The notes: generated from the sequence alone by a model not told the origin. Shown: positions 15,841 through 25,893, numbered from the stretch's first letter. The stretch: 64,000 nt of DNA from an uncultured Ruminococcus sp. (GCA_937910385.1 CALEPT010000236.1:1-64000); one strand, 5' to 3'. Translations and numbers: made by a program.

Positions 15841-16656
15841 TTATCGCTTTTGAATTGGTATTCTAACACGATATTCTATGTAATCTTCATTTTGTATTTT
15901 CTTTGAATCAGCAGAAATACCCGCTGCCTGCATTGTTTCAACAGCTTTATTTATCGTATTTACAAACATTTTCACATTCTGAAATACTTTTGATCGTTTC
16001 TTGTAGCTTGCTTTTTCACGCTGCGAGCCTATATAATCCTCAATAAGGCGTTCTGTCTTTTCCACATTCAGATTATTTTTGATTACCTTTTCAAGAATAT
16101 TTAATCTATCCTCAGAATTACCAAGCCTGAGAAGAGCACGCGCGTGACGCTCAGTAAGATTAAATTTAACGATAAGATCCCGTTCTTGCTGTGTCAGTCT
16201 CAAAAGTCTCAGCTTATTTGCTATAGTACTCTGAGCTTTTCCAAGTTTTAGGGCAGCATCTTCTTGAGTCATTCCATAATAATTAATTAATTTTTCAATT
16301 GCAGCAGCCTCCTCAAAGAAGGAAAGATCCTGCCTCTGAATATTTTCTACGAGTGCAAGGATCGCTGAATGTCTCTCACTGATCTCGTGTACAATACAAG
16401 GAACTACGGTAAATCCGCATATTTTAGCTGCACGAAGCCTTCTCTCTCCGGCAATGAGCTCAAATTTTTCTCCGACTCTGCGTACAGAAAGCGGCTGTAA
16501 TATACCATTTTGTGAGATTGATTCTGCAAGAGCTATGATCTCATTATCAGAAAAATCTGTTCTTGGCTGATGCGGATTAGGTCTTATATCTTTTATTTCT
16601 ATCTCAACGACCTTATTTATTAGTTTTTCTTTGGTAAAATTCAGAAATCCTGCCAT
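15841..16656 (-). CDS. noc: Noc-like ParB-family nucleoid protein
   Basis: This 271-aa ParB paralogue has boxes IAGERRLRAAKICG near residue 69 and ENIQRQDLSFFEEAAA near 103, a helix-turn-helix (MTQEDAALKLGKAQSTIANKL near 125) and a distinct basic C-terminal domain. It sits between rsmG and parA, the position of noc in Bacillus, where Noc binds its own sites and blocks division over the nucleoid. The N-terminus FLNFTKEKLINK differs from the ParB tail and suits the membrane-targeting helix of Noc. It could instead be a second ParB that shares parS. Confidence 0.85.
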   Translation of the reverse strand: MAGFLNFTKEKLINKVVEIEIKDIRPNPHQPRTDFSDNEIIALAESISQNGILQPLSVRRVGEKFELIAGERRLRAAKICGFTVVPCIVHEISERHSAILALVENIQRQDLSFFEEAAAIEKLINYYGMTQEDAALKLGKAQSTIANKLRLLRLTQQERDLIVKFNLTERHARALLRLGNSEDRLNILEKVIKNNLNVEKTERLIEDYIGSQREKASYKKRSKVFQNVKMFVNTINKAVETMQAAGISADSKKIQNEDYIEYRVRIPIQKR

Positions 16657-16740
16657 TTATATCTCCTCGATCCTTTGAACTTGAGCTTAGCTCTGTAGTT
16701 CTATTTTAACATCATCGGGAAATAATTACCACACAAAAAA

Positions 16741-16767
16741 ACCGCCTTATTTCATCAAATAGGCGGT
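16741..16767 (-). terminator. Terminator after rsmG
   Basis: ACCGCC-TATTT and AAATA-GGCGGT pair with one bulged base, followed on the minus strand by seven U residues (16740-16734). Confidence 0.85.
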
Positions 16768-16790
16768 AAAAAATTCAATTTTTCTCATTA

Positions 16791-17495
16791 TCAAAGCGGA
16801 TATTTCTTTATCCTTGCGCTATTGCGCGGATATTTTGTCGCAGTCTGCGATATTTTTTTTACTGAAACTATTTTCCTTCTTTCATCAAAAAGATCATATT
16901 CTATCAGCGATGATATTTCTCCGCCAAGAAGTGTTATAGCGTTTTGAGAAGAATAAATATCCTCGTTTGGTCCCTTCATTGCAACAAATTTGCCCCTTAC
17001 AGCGACAAAGGGCAGACATAGCTCGCTCAAAACTGACATATTTGCAACTGCTCTTGCGCAAGATATATTGAATTTTTCGCGATATTCCGGCAATTTTGAT
17101 ATATCCTCAGCGCGTCCATGAATTATCTGAGCCGAAATTCCGAGCTTATCACAAAGCTCCTGCAAAAAAACAGTTCTTTTCTTAAGGCTATCGAGCAAAG
17201 TAAGGTGTATATCCGGGCGCAATATATTAATAGGTATTGATGGAAAACCCGCACCTGTCCCAACGTCAATCATTGAGCAGTTTAAAGGTAATTCTACATA
17301 TTTTTGCAGTAATATACTATCAATAAAGTGCTTTTTCAAAATTTCTGTTGGTTCTGTTATCGCGGTAAGATTTATTTTTTCATTGTATTCTACGAGAAAA
17401 GCTGCATAAACTTCAAGCTTTTCATAAATTTCATGTGAGAGTTCCAATTCATACTGATCAAATAGGGAGCTTGCATATTCAAAAACGGGCAGCAT
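16791..17495 (-). CDS. rsmG: 16S rRNA (guanine527-N7)-methyltransferase
   Basis: This 234-aa class I methyltransferase uses SAM to methylate G527 of 16S rRNA. The SAM site is MIDVGTGAGFPSIPI near residues 74-88, with SLKKRTVFLQELC near 103 and ARAVANM near 145. ATG directly follows the mnmG stop codon, with GGGAGG inside the mnmG end, so the genes are coupled. It ends the mnmE-mnmG-rsmG run and is followed by a strong terminator. Confidence 0.95.
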   Translation of the reverse strand: MLPVFEYASSLFDQYELELSHEIYEKLEVYAAFLVEYNEKINLTAITEPTEILKKHFIDSILLQKYVELPLNCSMIDVGTGAGFPSIPINILRPDIHLTLLDSLKKRTVFLQELCDKLGISAQIIHGRAEDISKLPEYREKFNISCARAVANMSVLSELCLPFVAVRGKFVAMKGPNEDIYSSQNAITLLGGEISSLIEYDLFDERRKIVSVKKISQTATKYPRNSARIKKYPL

Positions 17496-19373
17496 TTACT
17501 TTTCCTCCCTTTGTCTGAGCCATACTGAAAGCATTGATATATCTGCCGGAGATACTCCTGAAATTCTTGAGGCTTGTCCAAGCGAAACAGGTTTGATTTT
17601 ATCAAGCTTTTCGGCAGCTTCAAGACGGATTCCTTTGATTTTAGAATATTCTGCATCTACAGGAAGTTTTTTATTTTCAAGCCGATGCATCTGGTCAATT
17701 TGCTCAAGCTGTTTTGAAATATATCCTTGATACTTTATTTCAAGCTCAACCTCCTCACATATTTCACGCGAAAGGATTGGTCTTTCCGGATCAAACTGTG
17801 CAAGCTCAGCATATTTGAGCTGAGGTCTTTTAACAAGATCAGCCATTTTACAGCCTGTTTTAAGCGGTGCAGTTCCATTTGAAACAAGAAAATCATTGAG
17901 CTGGTCGGACGGGGCAATATTAAGTGATGATATACGCGATATTTCGGAATTTACGAGCTTTATTTTTCTTATAAGAGCTTCATATCTTTCATCAGAAATA
18001 AGACCAATTTTATGACCAATAGGAGTCAGTCTCTGATCCGCATTATCTTGTCTTAGAATAAGCCTGTATTCGCTTCGTGAAGTCATCATTCTATAAGGAT
18101 CACTGCAGCCTTTTGTAACAAGATCGTCAACAAGTGTACCAATGTAAGAATTTGAACGCTCAAAAATAAGAGGTTCTTTTCCCATGATTTTCAGAGCTGC
18201 ATTTATTCCTGCAACTATACCTTGAGCGGCAGCTTCTTCATAACCTGAACTTCCATTGAATTGTCCTGCCCCGTAAAGACCACTTATTCTTTTAAATTCC
18301 AACGTTGGAAACAACTGAGTTGGATCACAGCAATCATATTCAATAGCGTATGCAGGGCGCATTATTTCTACATTCTCAAGTCCTTCAATTGTTCTTAAAA
18401 ACTGAAGCTGAACATCTTCAGGTAAAGAAGACGACATTCCTTGCAAGTAAAATTCTTCTGTTGTAAGCCCCATTGGTTCAACAAAAAGCTGATGACGAGG
18501 CTTATCGGAAAATCTGACTATCTTGTCTTCTATAGAAGGGCAATATCTTGGACCAACTCCTTCAATTCTTCCGGAATAAAGAGGAGATCTGTCAAGATTA
18601 GCGAGTATAACCTCATGTGTTTTACTATTTGTATAAGTAACATAGCAGCTAACAACGTTATTAAGATTATCTGAATTTGTTTCAAATGAAAAAGGAACTA
18701 TCTCATCATCACCGTTTTGTATTTCCATTTTATCGAAGTCTATGCTTCTTCTGTGTACGCGGCAAGGGGTACCCGTCTTAAATCTTCTGAGTTCTATTCC
18801 ATTATCAGCAAGCGATGCAGAAAGTCCAATGCTTGGAAGTGCCGAATCAGGACCGCTTTCATATGAAGCTTCTCCAATGTGTATTTTACCTTTGAGATAT
18901 GTTCCTGTAGCAATTATAGCAGCTTTCACCGAATATTCAGCACCAAGAGAGGTTATGACAGCGACAATTTGTCCATTTTCTGTTACTATTTCAGAAATTT
19001 CAGCCTGCTTAACATATAAATTATCCTGTTTTTCGCAGATATTTTTCATATAGTCATGATATTTCACACGATCAGCTTGAACCCTGAGACTATGAACAGC
19101 AGCTCCCTTACCCCTGTTCAACATACGGCTTTGGATAAAGCACTTATCAGCAGCTTTTCCCATTTCACCGCCAAGAGCATCTATCTCACGCACGAGATGA
19201 CCTTTTGCAGTCCCTCCGATAGACGGATTACAAGGCATGTTGGCAATCTGATCAAGAGATATCGTAAACATGATCGTCCGGCAGCCAAGTCTTGCTGAGG
19301 CGAGTGCAGCTTCCACACCTGCATGACCTGCGCCGATAACTGCCACATCGTATTCTCCCATATTGTAAGTCAT
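17496..19373 (-). CDS. mnmG: tRNA uridine 5-carboxymethylaminomethyl modification enzyme MnmG
   Basis: This 625-aa FAD protein works with MnmE to modify wobble U34 of tRNAs. It shows the dinucleotide fold [19 protein letters not shown] near residues 12-30, the family signatures [21 protein letters not shown] (about 50-70) and [11 protein letters not shown], and a helical C-terminal domain. ATG at 19373 is chosen, since GGGAG is 8 nt upstream; a GTG 9 nt further upstream is too near the SD. parS site 2 lies between mnmE and this start. Confidence 0.95.
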   Translation of the reverse strand: MTYNMGEYDVAVIGAGHAGVEAALASARLGCRTIMFTISLDQIANMPCNPSIGGTAKGHLVREIDALGGEMGKAADKCFIQSRMLNRGKGAAVHSLRVQADRVKYHDYMKNICEKQDNLYVKQAEISEIVTENGQIVAVITSLGAEYSVKAAIIATGTYLKGKIHIGEASYESGPDSALPSIGLSASLADNGIELRRFKTGTPCRVHRRSIDFDKMEIQNGDDEIVPFSFETNSDNLNNVVSCYVTYTNSKTHEVILANLDRSPLYSGRIEGVGPRYCPSIEDKIVRFSDKPRHQLFVEPMGLTTEEFYLQGMSSSLPEDVQLQFLRTIEGLENVEIMRPAYAIEYDCCDPTQLFPTLEFKRISGLYGAGQFNGSSGYEEAAAQGIVAGINAALKIMGKEPLIFERSNSYIGTLVDDLVTKGCSDPYRMMTSRSEYRLILRQDNADQRLTPIGHKIGLISDERYEALIRKIKLVNSEISRISSLNIAPSDQLNDFLVSNGTAPLKTGCKMADLVKRPQLKYAELAQFDPERPILSREICEEVELEIKYQGYISKQLEQIDQMHRLENKKLPVDAEYSKIKGIRLEAAEKLDKIKPVSLGQASRISGVSPADISMLSVWLRQREEK

Positions 19374-19390
19374 AAATTTCACTCCCGGAA

Positions 19391-19406
19391 TGTTTCACGT
19401 GAAACA
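19391..19406. promoter_or_regulatory. parS site 2
   Basis: A second exact TGTTTCACGTGAAACA abuts the mnmE stop codon in the 33-bp mnmE-mnmG gap, about 3.6 kb from the first site and 5 kb from dnaA. Confidence 0.97.
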
Positions 19407-20768
19407 TTATTTTCCAACACAAAATCTTGAAAACACTTCATTAACTATCGCATCAGTAATTTTTTCACCTGTAAGTTCGAGCAAAGACTGTTCCGCGTAA
19501 TCTATAAGAACATTAACAGCATCAAGCATTTCACCATTTTCAATGGCATGAATTGCCTTATTTACATTATCAATACACACATCTATACATTTTTTTTGTC
19601 TTTCATTTGCAACAGTAGCATCCTGAAAGAATTTCTCATTAAGCATAAAAATATCTTCGATTTCTTCTTTAAGCTTATCTATACCGTTATTTTCTTTGGC
19701 AGATAAATATACTATATGTTTAAAATACTTTTCAAGTATTCCTCTATCAATTATTGTCTCAAGATCACTTTTATTAATAACAGCGATCGAATTAATTAAA
19801 TTAATTTTGTTAATTATATTTATATCATCTTCACTTATATCTTTATTTCCGTCAAATACCGCGATCACAAGCTCGGCAGAGGAAATTGCCTGCTCCGCGA
19901 TAGAAACACCAATTTTCTCGATCTTGTCAAAAGTCTGCCTTATGCCGGCTGTATCGATAAGTCGCAGAGTAATATCCCCGAGCTTCACAGTCTCCTCAAC
20001 TGCGTCACGAGTAGTTCCGGCAATATCCGTCACGATACTCCTTTCACAGCCGCTCAAGCAATTAAAAAGAGTTGATTTGCCAACATTAGGACGTCCTACT
20101 ATAACGGTAGATATACCGCTTCGCAGAAGTCTGCCGCTGTCATAATTCTTAATAAGTGACTCCAGACGGACACGGACAGCTTCGAGATTTGCGAGCAAAT
20201 ATCCGGGCTCAACTTCAGGTATATCCTCATCAGGATAATCCGTCCACGCTGCAAGGCTTCCCAACATATTCATCAGATCATCAGATATACCTTTGACTTT
20301 TTTATACGTCGCTCCCTCGCGAAGATTTTCTGCTATTCTAAGTTCTTTTTCACCCTTCGCAGAGATTATGTCCATTACAGCTTCCGCTTGAGTGAGATCT
20401 ATTTTTCCATTCAAAAAGGCACGTTTCGTAAACTCGCCAGACTGTGCGTTTACAGCTCCGTTTTTTAAAGCAGCTCTCAGAATACGCTTTGTTACATAAA
20501 GACCTCCGTGGCATGATATTTCCGCAGTATCCTCACCGGTATAGCTGTGAGGAGCACGAAAAATTGTAAGTATACAGTCATCAAGGCGTTCTTTTTCGTC
20601 ATATGCACAGCCGTAAGCACAGGTATAACCTTTCATTTCTGAGACATTTTTACCACCGGCAGGAATGAATATTTTTTCAGCAACATCGAGCGCATTCTCA
20701 CCTGAAATTCGTATCACCGCGATACCTCCCGGGGTATTCGGAGTGGAAATAGCTGCTATCGTAGACAT
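19407..20768 (-). CDS. mnmE: tRNA modification GTPase MnmE
   Basis: This 453-aa protein has an N-terminal formyl-THF-binding domain (residues 1-118), a helical domain and an inserted G domain with GRPNVGKSTLF near 226, DTAGI near 272 and NKSD near 335. It ends in the conserved RFCVGK. It partners MnmG in tRNA wobble-uridine modification. RBS TAGGAGG lies just upstream and follows a hairpin with seven U residues. The gene is 33 bp ahead of mnmG. Confidence 0.95.
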   Translation of the reverse strand: MSTIAAISTPNTPGGIAVIRISGENALDVAEKIFIPAGGKNVSEMKGYTCAYGCAYDEKERLDDCILTIFRAPHSYTGEDTAEISCHGGLYVTKRILRAALKNGAVNAQSGEFTKRAFLNGKIDLTQAEAVMDIISAKGEKELRIAENLREGATYKKVKGISDDLMNMLGSLAAWTDYPDEDIPEVEPGYLLANLEAVRVRLESLIKNYDSGRLLRSGISTVIVGRPNVGKSTLFNCLSGCERSIVTDIAGTTRDAVEETVKLGDITLRLIDTAGIRQTFDKIEKIGVSIAEQAISSAELVIAVFDGNKDISEDDINIINKINLINSIAVINKSDLETIIDRGILEKYFKHIVYLSAKENNGIDKLKEEIEDIFMLNEKFFQDATVANERQKKCIDVCIDNVNKAIHAIENGEMLDAVNVLIDYAEQSLLELTGEKITDAIVNEVFSRFCVGK

Positions 20769-20778
20769 TTTTTCCTCC

Positions 20779-20806
20779 TAAAAAAACAACGGCAGTTAAG
20801 CCGTTG
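20779..20806 (-). terminator. Hairpin with U7 between jag and mnmE
   Basis: CAACGGC (20787-20793) pairs with GCCGTTG (20800-20806), followed on the minus strand by seven U residues and at once by the mnmE SD. It probably ends the rpmH-jag transcript or attenuates entry into mnmE. A weak promoter (TAAAAT at 20814-20809) overlaps it. Confidence 0.75.
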
Positions 20807-20880
20807 CAATTTTATTATTTGTGGGTTTATCGTGAAGACACTCCTCACACCACTGCTAAAAACAGAAACTGATCGCTGAA

Positions 20881-21951
20881 TCAAAGCTCAATTTTTCCGT
20901 AAAGGCCACCCTCAATGCTGTCTTCGGGCTTTGGTCTCTTATAGTCCTTCTCAAAGCTTGTGGAAAGATCGACAGATTTACGCTCGAGATTAACTTCTCT
21001 GTCGCGATTTCTCGATCCGCCGTTTCTGTCATTTCTTCTCCCGCCGCGGCGGTCATCACGTCTTTTGCTGCTTCTGGGGTTGTTTGAAGAAATTATTATC
21101 TTCCTGTATGGTTCTTCACCGACCGAACGCGAAGAAACTCCCTCTATCTCGGATATAGCCGAATGGATAACACGTCTTTCATAAGGATTCATTGGCTCAA
21201 GTGGCTGTGATCTACCCGTTCTGAGTACGGATCTTGCTACTTTTACAGCAAGCTGTTCAAGAGTTTCCTTCCTTTTTTTGCGATAGCCGAGACAGTCGAT
21301 AGTTATGCGGTAGTAATCCTTGTCTCCCTTATTTGCAATGATAGAGCAGAGATACTGAATAGCATCGAGAGTCTCGCCCCTTCTGCCTATGATAGTACCG
21401 TTATTATTGCTGTCAAGGTTGATTATAGCGCCTTTTTCATTCTGATAAACAGTGAATTGTACCTCTACGCCCATAGCTCTGAGAATGCTTGTGATATAAT
21501 CTCTCGCAAGCTTTACCTTTGAATTGATGAGAGCTTCGTCCTCAATAAACTCATAATTATCAAGGGAATATTCAAGTTCATCATCGTTATCCGACACAGC
21601 AGCGGGAACAGTCTCTTCGGCTGCTTTTTCCTTAACTGTCTCTGCGGCCTTTTCTACAACAGGTTTTTCAGCAATCGTTTCTGATTTTGCCTCTTCCTTT
21701 TTGGGATCTGCTGCTGCAGGCTTTGCAGTTTCGGCAGTTTTCTTGACATCTTCCTTGGGAGCAGCGGCAGCAGTCTGTTCATTTTTCTCATAAGAAGCTT
21801 TTACCTTTGCATCGCTCTTTCCTATGCCGAGGAATCCTTTTTTGCCCTCATCGACGACCTCGAACTTTATCTCGCTCTCTTTGACGCCAAACTTCTTCGC
21901 CGCAAGCTCTTTAGCTTCTTCGATAGTTTTTGCTGTAAAAATTTCAGTCAT
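20881..21951 (-). CDS. jag: Jag/KhpB RNA-binding protein
   Basis: This 356-aa protein has a Jag_N domain (residues 1-50, ending KKGFLGIG), then an Ala/Lys/Glu-rich linker of about 90 residues, a KH domain (GTIIGRRGETLDAIQYL near 190) and an R3H domain (NPYERRVIHSAISEIEGV near 262). A C-terminal Arg/Gly/Asp-rich tail follows (RRGGRRNDRNGG). The long linker and RG-rich tail make it much larger than the roughly 200-aa Bacillus form. ATG at 21951 has GGGAGG 7 nt upstream. It sits 20 bp after yidC, the usual place, and probably regulates RNA and cell-envelope functions. Confidence 0.92.
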   Translation of the reverse strand: MTEIFTAKTIEEAKELAAKKFGVKESEIKFEVVDEGKKGFLGIGKSDAKVKASYEKNEQTAAAAPKEDVKKTAETAKPAAADPKKEEAKSETIAEKPVVEKAAETVKEKAAEETVPAAVSDNDDELEYSLDNYEFIEDEALINSKVKLARDYITSILRAMGVEVQFTVYQNEKGAIINLDSNNNGTIIGRRGETLDAIQYLCSIIANKGDKDYYRITIDCLGYRKKRKETLEQLAVKVARSVLRTGRSQPLEPMNPYERRVIHSAISEIEGVSSRSVGEEPYRKIIISSNNPRSSKRRDDRRGGRRNDRNGGSRNRDREVNLERKSVDLSTSFEKDYKRPKPEDSIEGGLYGKIEL

Positions 21952-21971
21952 ATTTATACCTCCCGCACGAC

Positions 21972-23132
21972 TCAATCGTCGTCGTCATTTTCATCATAAT
22001 CATCTCCGTACTTTTCAGCCATACGCTTTCTTGCTTCCTTGAGTTTATCTCTGTTCTGCTTATTCTGTTCGGATCTTGACATTTTTTCACCGTTGCTGTT
22101 AGTTCTTGCAGAGCCGCCGTTCTGCTGCTGTTCAAGAGCAGCCTGCTGTTCCATCATTCTCTGCATAAAAGTTTTCTTTTCAGGGTGTTTTTCGGCATAT
22201 ATCCTTGCTTTTTCTTTTTCCTTTTCAGCTATAGCCTCTGTTCTTTCGGGAGTAAAATACTGATTAAGTCCAAAGGTTATAAGAAATGAGAATATAGACG
22301 ACCATATCCAATAGAAGCCTACACCGGCAGGCACATTGAATGCGAACCATATTGAAAGAAGAGGCATACCATACATCATAACGGACATACAGCCTCCGCC
22401 CTGCACCGTAGCTCCTATCTTTTTCTGATGCACCTGACTGTAGATAGAAACAAGAAGCTGTGCCAGACCTGCAAGGAAAGGTATACAAAAGAGTATTATA
22501 GCTTCTTTTGTCCATGAATCAGGGTGAAGTTCCGGAGTTTTTCCGAGATTTGCGCCGAAAATAGTGAATTTATCGCTGAATTCGCTTACCTTCTGAGAAA
22601 AATTCTCAGCAAGATTTGAAAAACTATCGGGCTTTTTATTCAGCGCTTCCATAGTAAAGAGTTCGGAACGAAGATTATTGCTTGCAAATTCCCTGCCATT
22701 ATTTATTCCGAGTTCTTCAGCAAGGGCTGAAGCTCTTTCAGCAGCCTCAATTCTTATAGACTTTGTTATGCCAAGGATATGTGTTATAGGCTTATAAACA
22801 ACGTCGATAACGCCAAAAAGGAGGAACATCTGAATGAAAGCAGGCAGGCATGAAGCCATGGGATTTATACCTTCCTGAGCATATAGCTTCTGCTGTTCTT
22901 CCTGAAGTCTCTGAGGATTGCTTCCGAAGCTTTTTTTGAGCTTTTCAAGCTTTGGATTAAGCAGCTGCATCCTTGCCGAGCTTTTCTGAGTTTTATAATT
23001 TACCGGAAAAAGAATGAGTTTTGTTACTACTGTAAAAATAATAATAGAAACAGCATAATTTTTACAAATATAGTAAATTAATCTCATAAGGTATCCAAAA
23101 GGGATACCGATAATATCATAAAGTGCGTTCAA
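21972..23132 (-). CDS. yidC: Membrane protein insertase YidC
   Basis: This 386-aa YidC/Oxa1-family insertase inserts membrane proteins from the ribosome. It has five membrane segments, the positively charged motif in SSARMQLLNPKLEKL near residues 52-66, and a long loop (about 120-205) before the last three segments. The C-terminal tail of about 100 residues is charged, rich in Lys, Gln and Asp, and ends in a poly-Asp stretch. It lacks a lipoprotein signal. The start is TTG at 23132, with AAGAGGT upstream; the nearby ATG reads into a stop after three codons. Confidence 0.93.
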   Translation of the reverse strand: MNALYDIIGIPFGYLMRLIYYICKNYAVSIIIFTVVTKLILFPVNYKTQKSSARMQLLNPKLEKLKKSFGSNPQRLQEEQQKLYAQEGINPMASCLPAFIQMFLLFGVIDVVYKPITHILGITKSIRIEAAERASALAEELGINNGREFASNNLRSELFTMEALNKKPDSFSNLAENFSQKVSEFSDKFTIFGANLGKTPELHPDSWTKEAIILFCIPFLAGLAQLLVSIYSQVHQKKIGATVQGGGCMSVMMYGMPLLSIWFAFNVPAGVGFYWIWSSIFSFLITFGLNQYFTPERTEAIAEKEKEKARIYAEKHPEKKTFMQRMMEQQAALEQQQNGGSARTNSNGEKMSRSEQNKQNRDKLKEARKRMAEKYGDDYDENDDDD

Positions 23133-23136
23133 ATTT

Positions 23137-23436
23137 TCATACCTCTTGATTTATTTTGCTGCCGTCGCTTTCTTCATCGGCATTAAAAATGATGTTATCA
23201 TATTTATTTACTTTAAAAGTAAACTTTTCCGGAACATGATCTATACCGCCCATAGACCACGGATTACACCGCAGAATTCTCCATACTGCAAGAGCGGAGC
23301 CTCTTACAGCCCCGAATCTTTTTACAGCAGTCATAGCATAGCAGCTGCACGTGGGATAGTATTTGCACTTTGGAGGAAAAAGGGGAGAAATAAGCTTTTT
23401 ATAAAGCTTTATAATCCCTAAGATAAGATATTTCAT
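23137..23436 (-). CDS. yidD: Membrane protein insertion efficiency factor YidD
   Basis: This 99-aa member of the YidD family has the conserved [21 protein letters not shown] region with clustered cysteines and [14 protein letters not shown] short amphipathic N-terminus contacts the membrane. It overlaps rnpA by ATGA and precedes yidC, the canonical order. Confidence 0.93.
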   Translation of the reverse strand: MKYLILGIIKLYKKLISPLFPPKCKYYPTCSCYAMTAVKRFGAVRGSALAVWRILRCNPWSMGGIDHVPEKFTFKVNKYDNIIFNADEESDGSKINQEV

Positions 23437-23801
23437 ACTCTTTTTTTACCTGAGCTAAAGCTTTTATACATCCTGTTAATTTCAGATATCCCTTTTCTGT
23501 ACATATATTCGCAGTATTCCTGGGATCTTATCTCACTGAGCAGACTTCTTGCAACTATCACTATATCTATACCTACAGGAATATTGATCTCTGATTCTCT
23601 GTAAGCGAAGCGGATAAGTCTTTTTGCTCTGTTTCTGCAAACTGCATTGCCGACCTTTTTTCCGGCGGTTATACCGAGCCTGTTAAACGGCCTGCCATTA
23701 GGTCTTACATAGATGACCGAGTATTTTGAAGAAGAATACTTTCCTTTTTTATAAGCGCAAAGGAAATCCTTATTATCCTTCATCATTTCCGTATAAAGCA
23801 T
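23433..23801 (-). CDS. rnpA: Ribonuclease P protein component
   Basis: This 122-aa basic protein is the RNase P protein that helps the RNA cleave pre-tRNA leaders. [12 protein letters not shown] opens the fold, and the RNR signature is [14 protein letters not shown] near residues 50-63. ATG at 23801 ([13 protein letters not shown]) is chosen, because an upstream in-frame ATG at 23849 lies inside the terminator stem. The RBS is weak (GGTG). Confidence 0.93.
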   Translation of the reverse strand: MLYTEMMKDNKDFLCAYKKGKYSSSKYSVIYVRPNGRPFNRLGITAGKKVGNAVCRNRAKRLIRFAYRESEINIPVGIDIVIVARSLLSEIRSQEYCEYMYRKGISEINRMYKSFSSGKKRV

Positions 23802-23835
23802 AATAACACCAATTGAGCTTTTTACTGCTTCTAAC

Positions 23836-23866
23836 AAAAAAGACCACAAAAATCATTTTTGTGGTC
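23836..23866 (-). terminator. Terminator between rpmH and rnpA
   Basis: GACCACAAAAAT (23842-23853) and ATTTTTGTGGTC (23855-23866) form a 12-bp stem followed on the minus strand by six U residues. It should reduce read-through from the strong rpmH promoter into rnpA. Confidence 0.85.
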
Positions 23867-23873
23867 AGCCTCG

Positions 23874-24008
23874 TCAGTGAGTTAATCTTGCTCTGCCCTT
23901 AGATCTTCTACGAGCTAAAACCTTTCTGCCGTTCTTAGTAGACATTCTCTTCATAAAGCCATGCTCTTTCTTTCTGTGGAGCTTCTTGGGCTGATAAGTT
24001 CTTTTCAT
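23874..24008 (-). CDS. rpmH: Ribosomal protein L34
   Basis: The 44-aa protein [17 protein letters not shown]... is typical basic L34 of the large subunit. ATG at 24008 has GAGGAGG upstream. It is first in the leftward origin operon, with a perfect promoter about 110 nt upstream. Confidence 0.97.
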   Translation of the reverse strand: MKRTYQPKKLHRKKEHGFMKRMSTKNGRKVLARRRSKGRARLTH

Positions 24009-24039
24009 ACTAAGTGTCCTCCTCTCTGAGAAATATATA

Positions 24040-24060
24040 CAAGAAGATCGTTCAAAACGA
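24040..24060 (-). other. Hairpin in the rpmH leader
   Basis: AAGATCGTT and AACGATCTT form a 9-bp stem in the 5' leader of rpmH, without a U-tract. It could stabilise the message or be an autoregulatory site. Confidence 0.45.
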
Positions 24061-24113
24061 TCTTTACTGACAAAACCATCATGCAGATACACCTGTCTGC
24101 ATTACACTAAAAC

Positions 24114-24142
24114 ATTATATAATAAAAATATTGTGATGTCAA
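24114..24142 (-). promoter_or_regulatory. Consensus promoter for rpmH
   Basis: On the minus strand TTGACA (24142-24137), 17 bp and TATAAT (24119-24114) are a perfect SigA-type match. Confidence 0.9.
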
Positions 24143-24410
24143 GCAAATTAGAAAATTTTTCTTAAAATCACGATATTTTCAGATTATTCACCAATTGACC
24201 CACTTGAAATAACAATTAAATTTGTATATTAGTTATCAGTTATCATCTAATAATTATATTTGTGATATTAAGCTTATCTGAATCTGAAAAAGGCTGATAT
24301 CAGGAAGCTGCTAATAAATTATCACTGTTCACTACAACTCAGTTTTCAACAATTTGCCAATTTACGTGTTGAAAAAGAGTTCATTTTCTAACATCGTGAT
24401 ATATAAAAAT
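24143..24410. other. rpmH-dnaA intergenic region, candidate left part of oriC
   Basis: This AT-rich region without genes separates the divergent rpmH and dnaA units. Relaxed DnaA-box-like 9-mers are TTATTCACC (24184-24192), TTTTCAACA (24343-24351) and TGTTGAAAA, its reverse complement (24367-24375). No exact TTATCCACA was seen. The strand switch of genes here supports an origin. Confidence 0.55.
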
Positions 24411-24412
24411 TC

Positions 24413-24441
24413 TTGCTTTTTCTTCCTTATTATGATATAAT
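24413..24441 (+). promoter_or_regulatory. Promoter for dnaA
   Basis: TTGCTT (24413-24418), 17 bp and TATAAT (24436-24441) lie 78 nt upstream of the dnaA start. Confidence 0.8.
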
Positions 24442-24519
24442 ATTAATATGTATCAAAAGATAAAAGAAGATCAAGACAGGAGATAATAAGAGATAATATA
24501 ATTTCCACGGAGGTATAAC

Positions 24520-25893
24520 ATGAATTCATTCGATGAAGTTTTCGATAAAGTTAAGAATTATTGTCTCGAAAACAATACTATTCCCGAAATAGGTATAACA
24601 ACATGGATAGATCCAATGAAGCCTGTCAGCTTTGACGGAACAAATGCTGTTTTCAGCGTTCAGACCGATTTTCAGAAAAATATAGTTATGACAAATTTCA
24701 TAACTCATCTTACAGAAGCATTCTATAATGTTCTCGGGCTAAATGTTAATATTGATATAAATGTAAAATCAAACGAACCCGAAAAGGTAAATATACCTAC
24801 TGAGGACGAACTCGAAAAGAAGCACGCCGAGCTGGAACAGGCATATAAATTTGCAAATTATGCTTATACCTTCGATACCTTTATCGAGGGACGTTCAAAT
24901 GAATTCGCCCTTGCGTGCAGCAAATCAGTCGCTAAAAACTGCGGTGCAAAGTCTGTTCCCGATTATAATCCGCTTTTCATTTACGGTCCTTCCGGCATGG
25001 GTAAGACACATCTCATCACAGCTATAGCAAACGAAGTGAAGAAAAATCACGAGGATTTCAACGTTGTCTACGTTACCAGTGAAAAATTCGGCACAGATCT
25101 CGTAAATGCACTCAATCACAAGGGAACTATTTCCGATTTTCAGGATAAATATAGGAATGCCGACATACTTCTGGTAGACGATATCCAGTTCTTCGCAGGA
25201 AAAGAGCGTATGCAGGAGGAATTCTTCCATACCTTCTATAAGCTTCACCAGGAAAGCAAGCAGATAGTAATAACATCGGATAAGCCGCCAAAAGAGCTCC
25301 TCACGCTCGAGGAACGCCTAAGGACGCGTTTTGAAGGCGGACTTATCGCAGATATATCTGCACCTGATTATGAAACAAGGCTTGCAATAATCAACAGAAA
25401 ATCCGAGCTTTTAGATCTAAAAATGCCTAATGAAGTAGCTGAATTCATGGCAAACCGCCTTAAATCAAATATCCGTCAGCTCGAAGGCGCTGTTCTCAGA
25501 TTAAAGGCTCTCAATCATTTTGCAGGAAGTCCTATTACTATATCAATGGCTCAAAGCGTTATAAGAGACGTCCTCACAGATGAACAGCCTCTTCCTATAA
25601 CCGTTGAGAAAATAATATCAGAAGTATCCACAGTTTACGGAGTTTCACCTGATGATATGCGTTCAACAAAGCGTTCCTCACAGGTATCAATAGCTCGTAA
25701 GGTCGCTATATACGTTGTAAGAGAGATCACCCAGATGCCTCTTGCAGCTATAGGAACAGAATTCGGCAACCGCGACCATTCTACTATAGTTTATTCAGTG
25801 AATAGTCTCACAGACTCTATGGCTAAGGACTCAAATCTAAATAACCTCGTTAATGACATAATCAAGAACATACGTGATAAAAATAAGGTATGA
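24520..25893 (+). CDS. dnaA: Chromosomal replication initiator DnaA
   Basis: This 457-aa initiator has domain I (residues 1-80), a short acidic linker, an AAA+ domain (Walker A GPSGMGKTH near 152-160, Walker B LLVDDIQF near 215) and a DNA-binding domain with the signature DHSTIVYSV near 427. ATP-DnaA binds boxes and melts the origin. RBS GGAGG precedes the ATG by 7 nt. It is divergent to rpmH and is followed by a 493-bp gap before dnaN that also carries DnaA-box-like sites. Confidence 0.97.
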   Translation: MNSFDEVFDKVKNYCLENNTIPEIGITTWIDPMKPVSFDGTNAVFSVQTDFQKNIVMTNFITHLTEAFYNVLGLNVNIDINVKSNEPEKVNIPTEDELEKKHAELEQAYKFANYAYTFDTFIEGRSNEFALACSKSVAKNCGAKSVPDYNPLFIYGPSGMGKTHLITAIANEVKKNHEDFNVVYVTSEKFGTDLVNALNHKGTISDFQDKYRNADILLVDDIQFFAGKERMQEEFFHTFYKLHQESKQIVITSDKPPKELLTLEERLRTRFEGGLIADISAPDYETRLAIINRKSELLDLKMPNEVAEFMANRLKSNIRQLEGAVLRLKALNHFAGSPITISMAQSVIRDVLTDEQPLPITVEKIISEVSTVYGVSPDDMRSTKRSSQVSIARKVAIYVVREITQMPLAAIGTEFGNRDHSTIVYSVNSLTDSMAKDSNLNNLVNDIIKNIRDKNKV

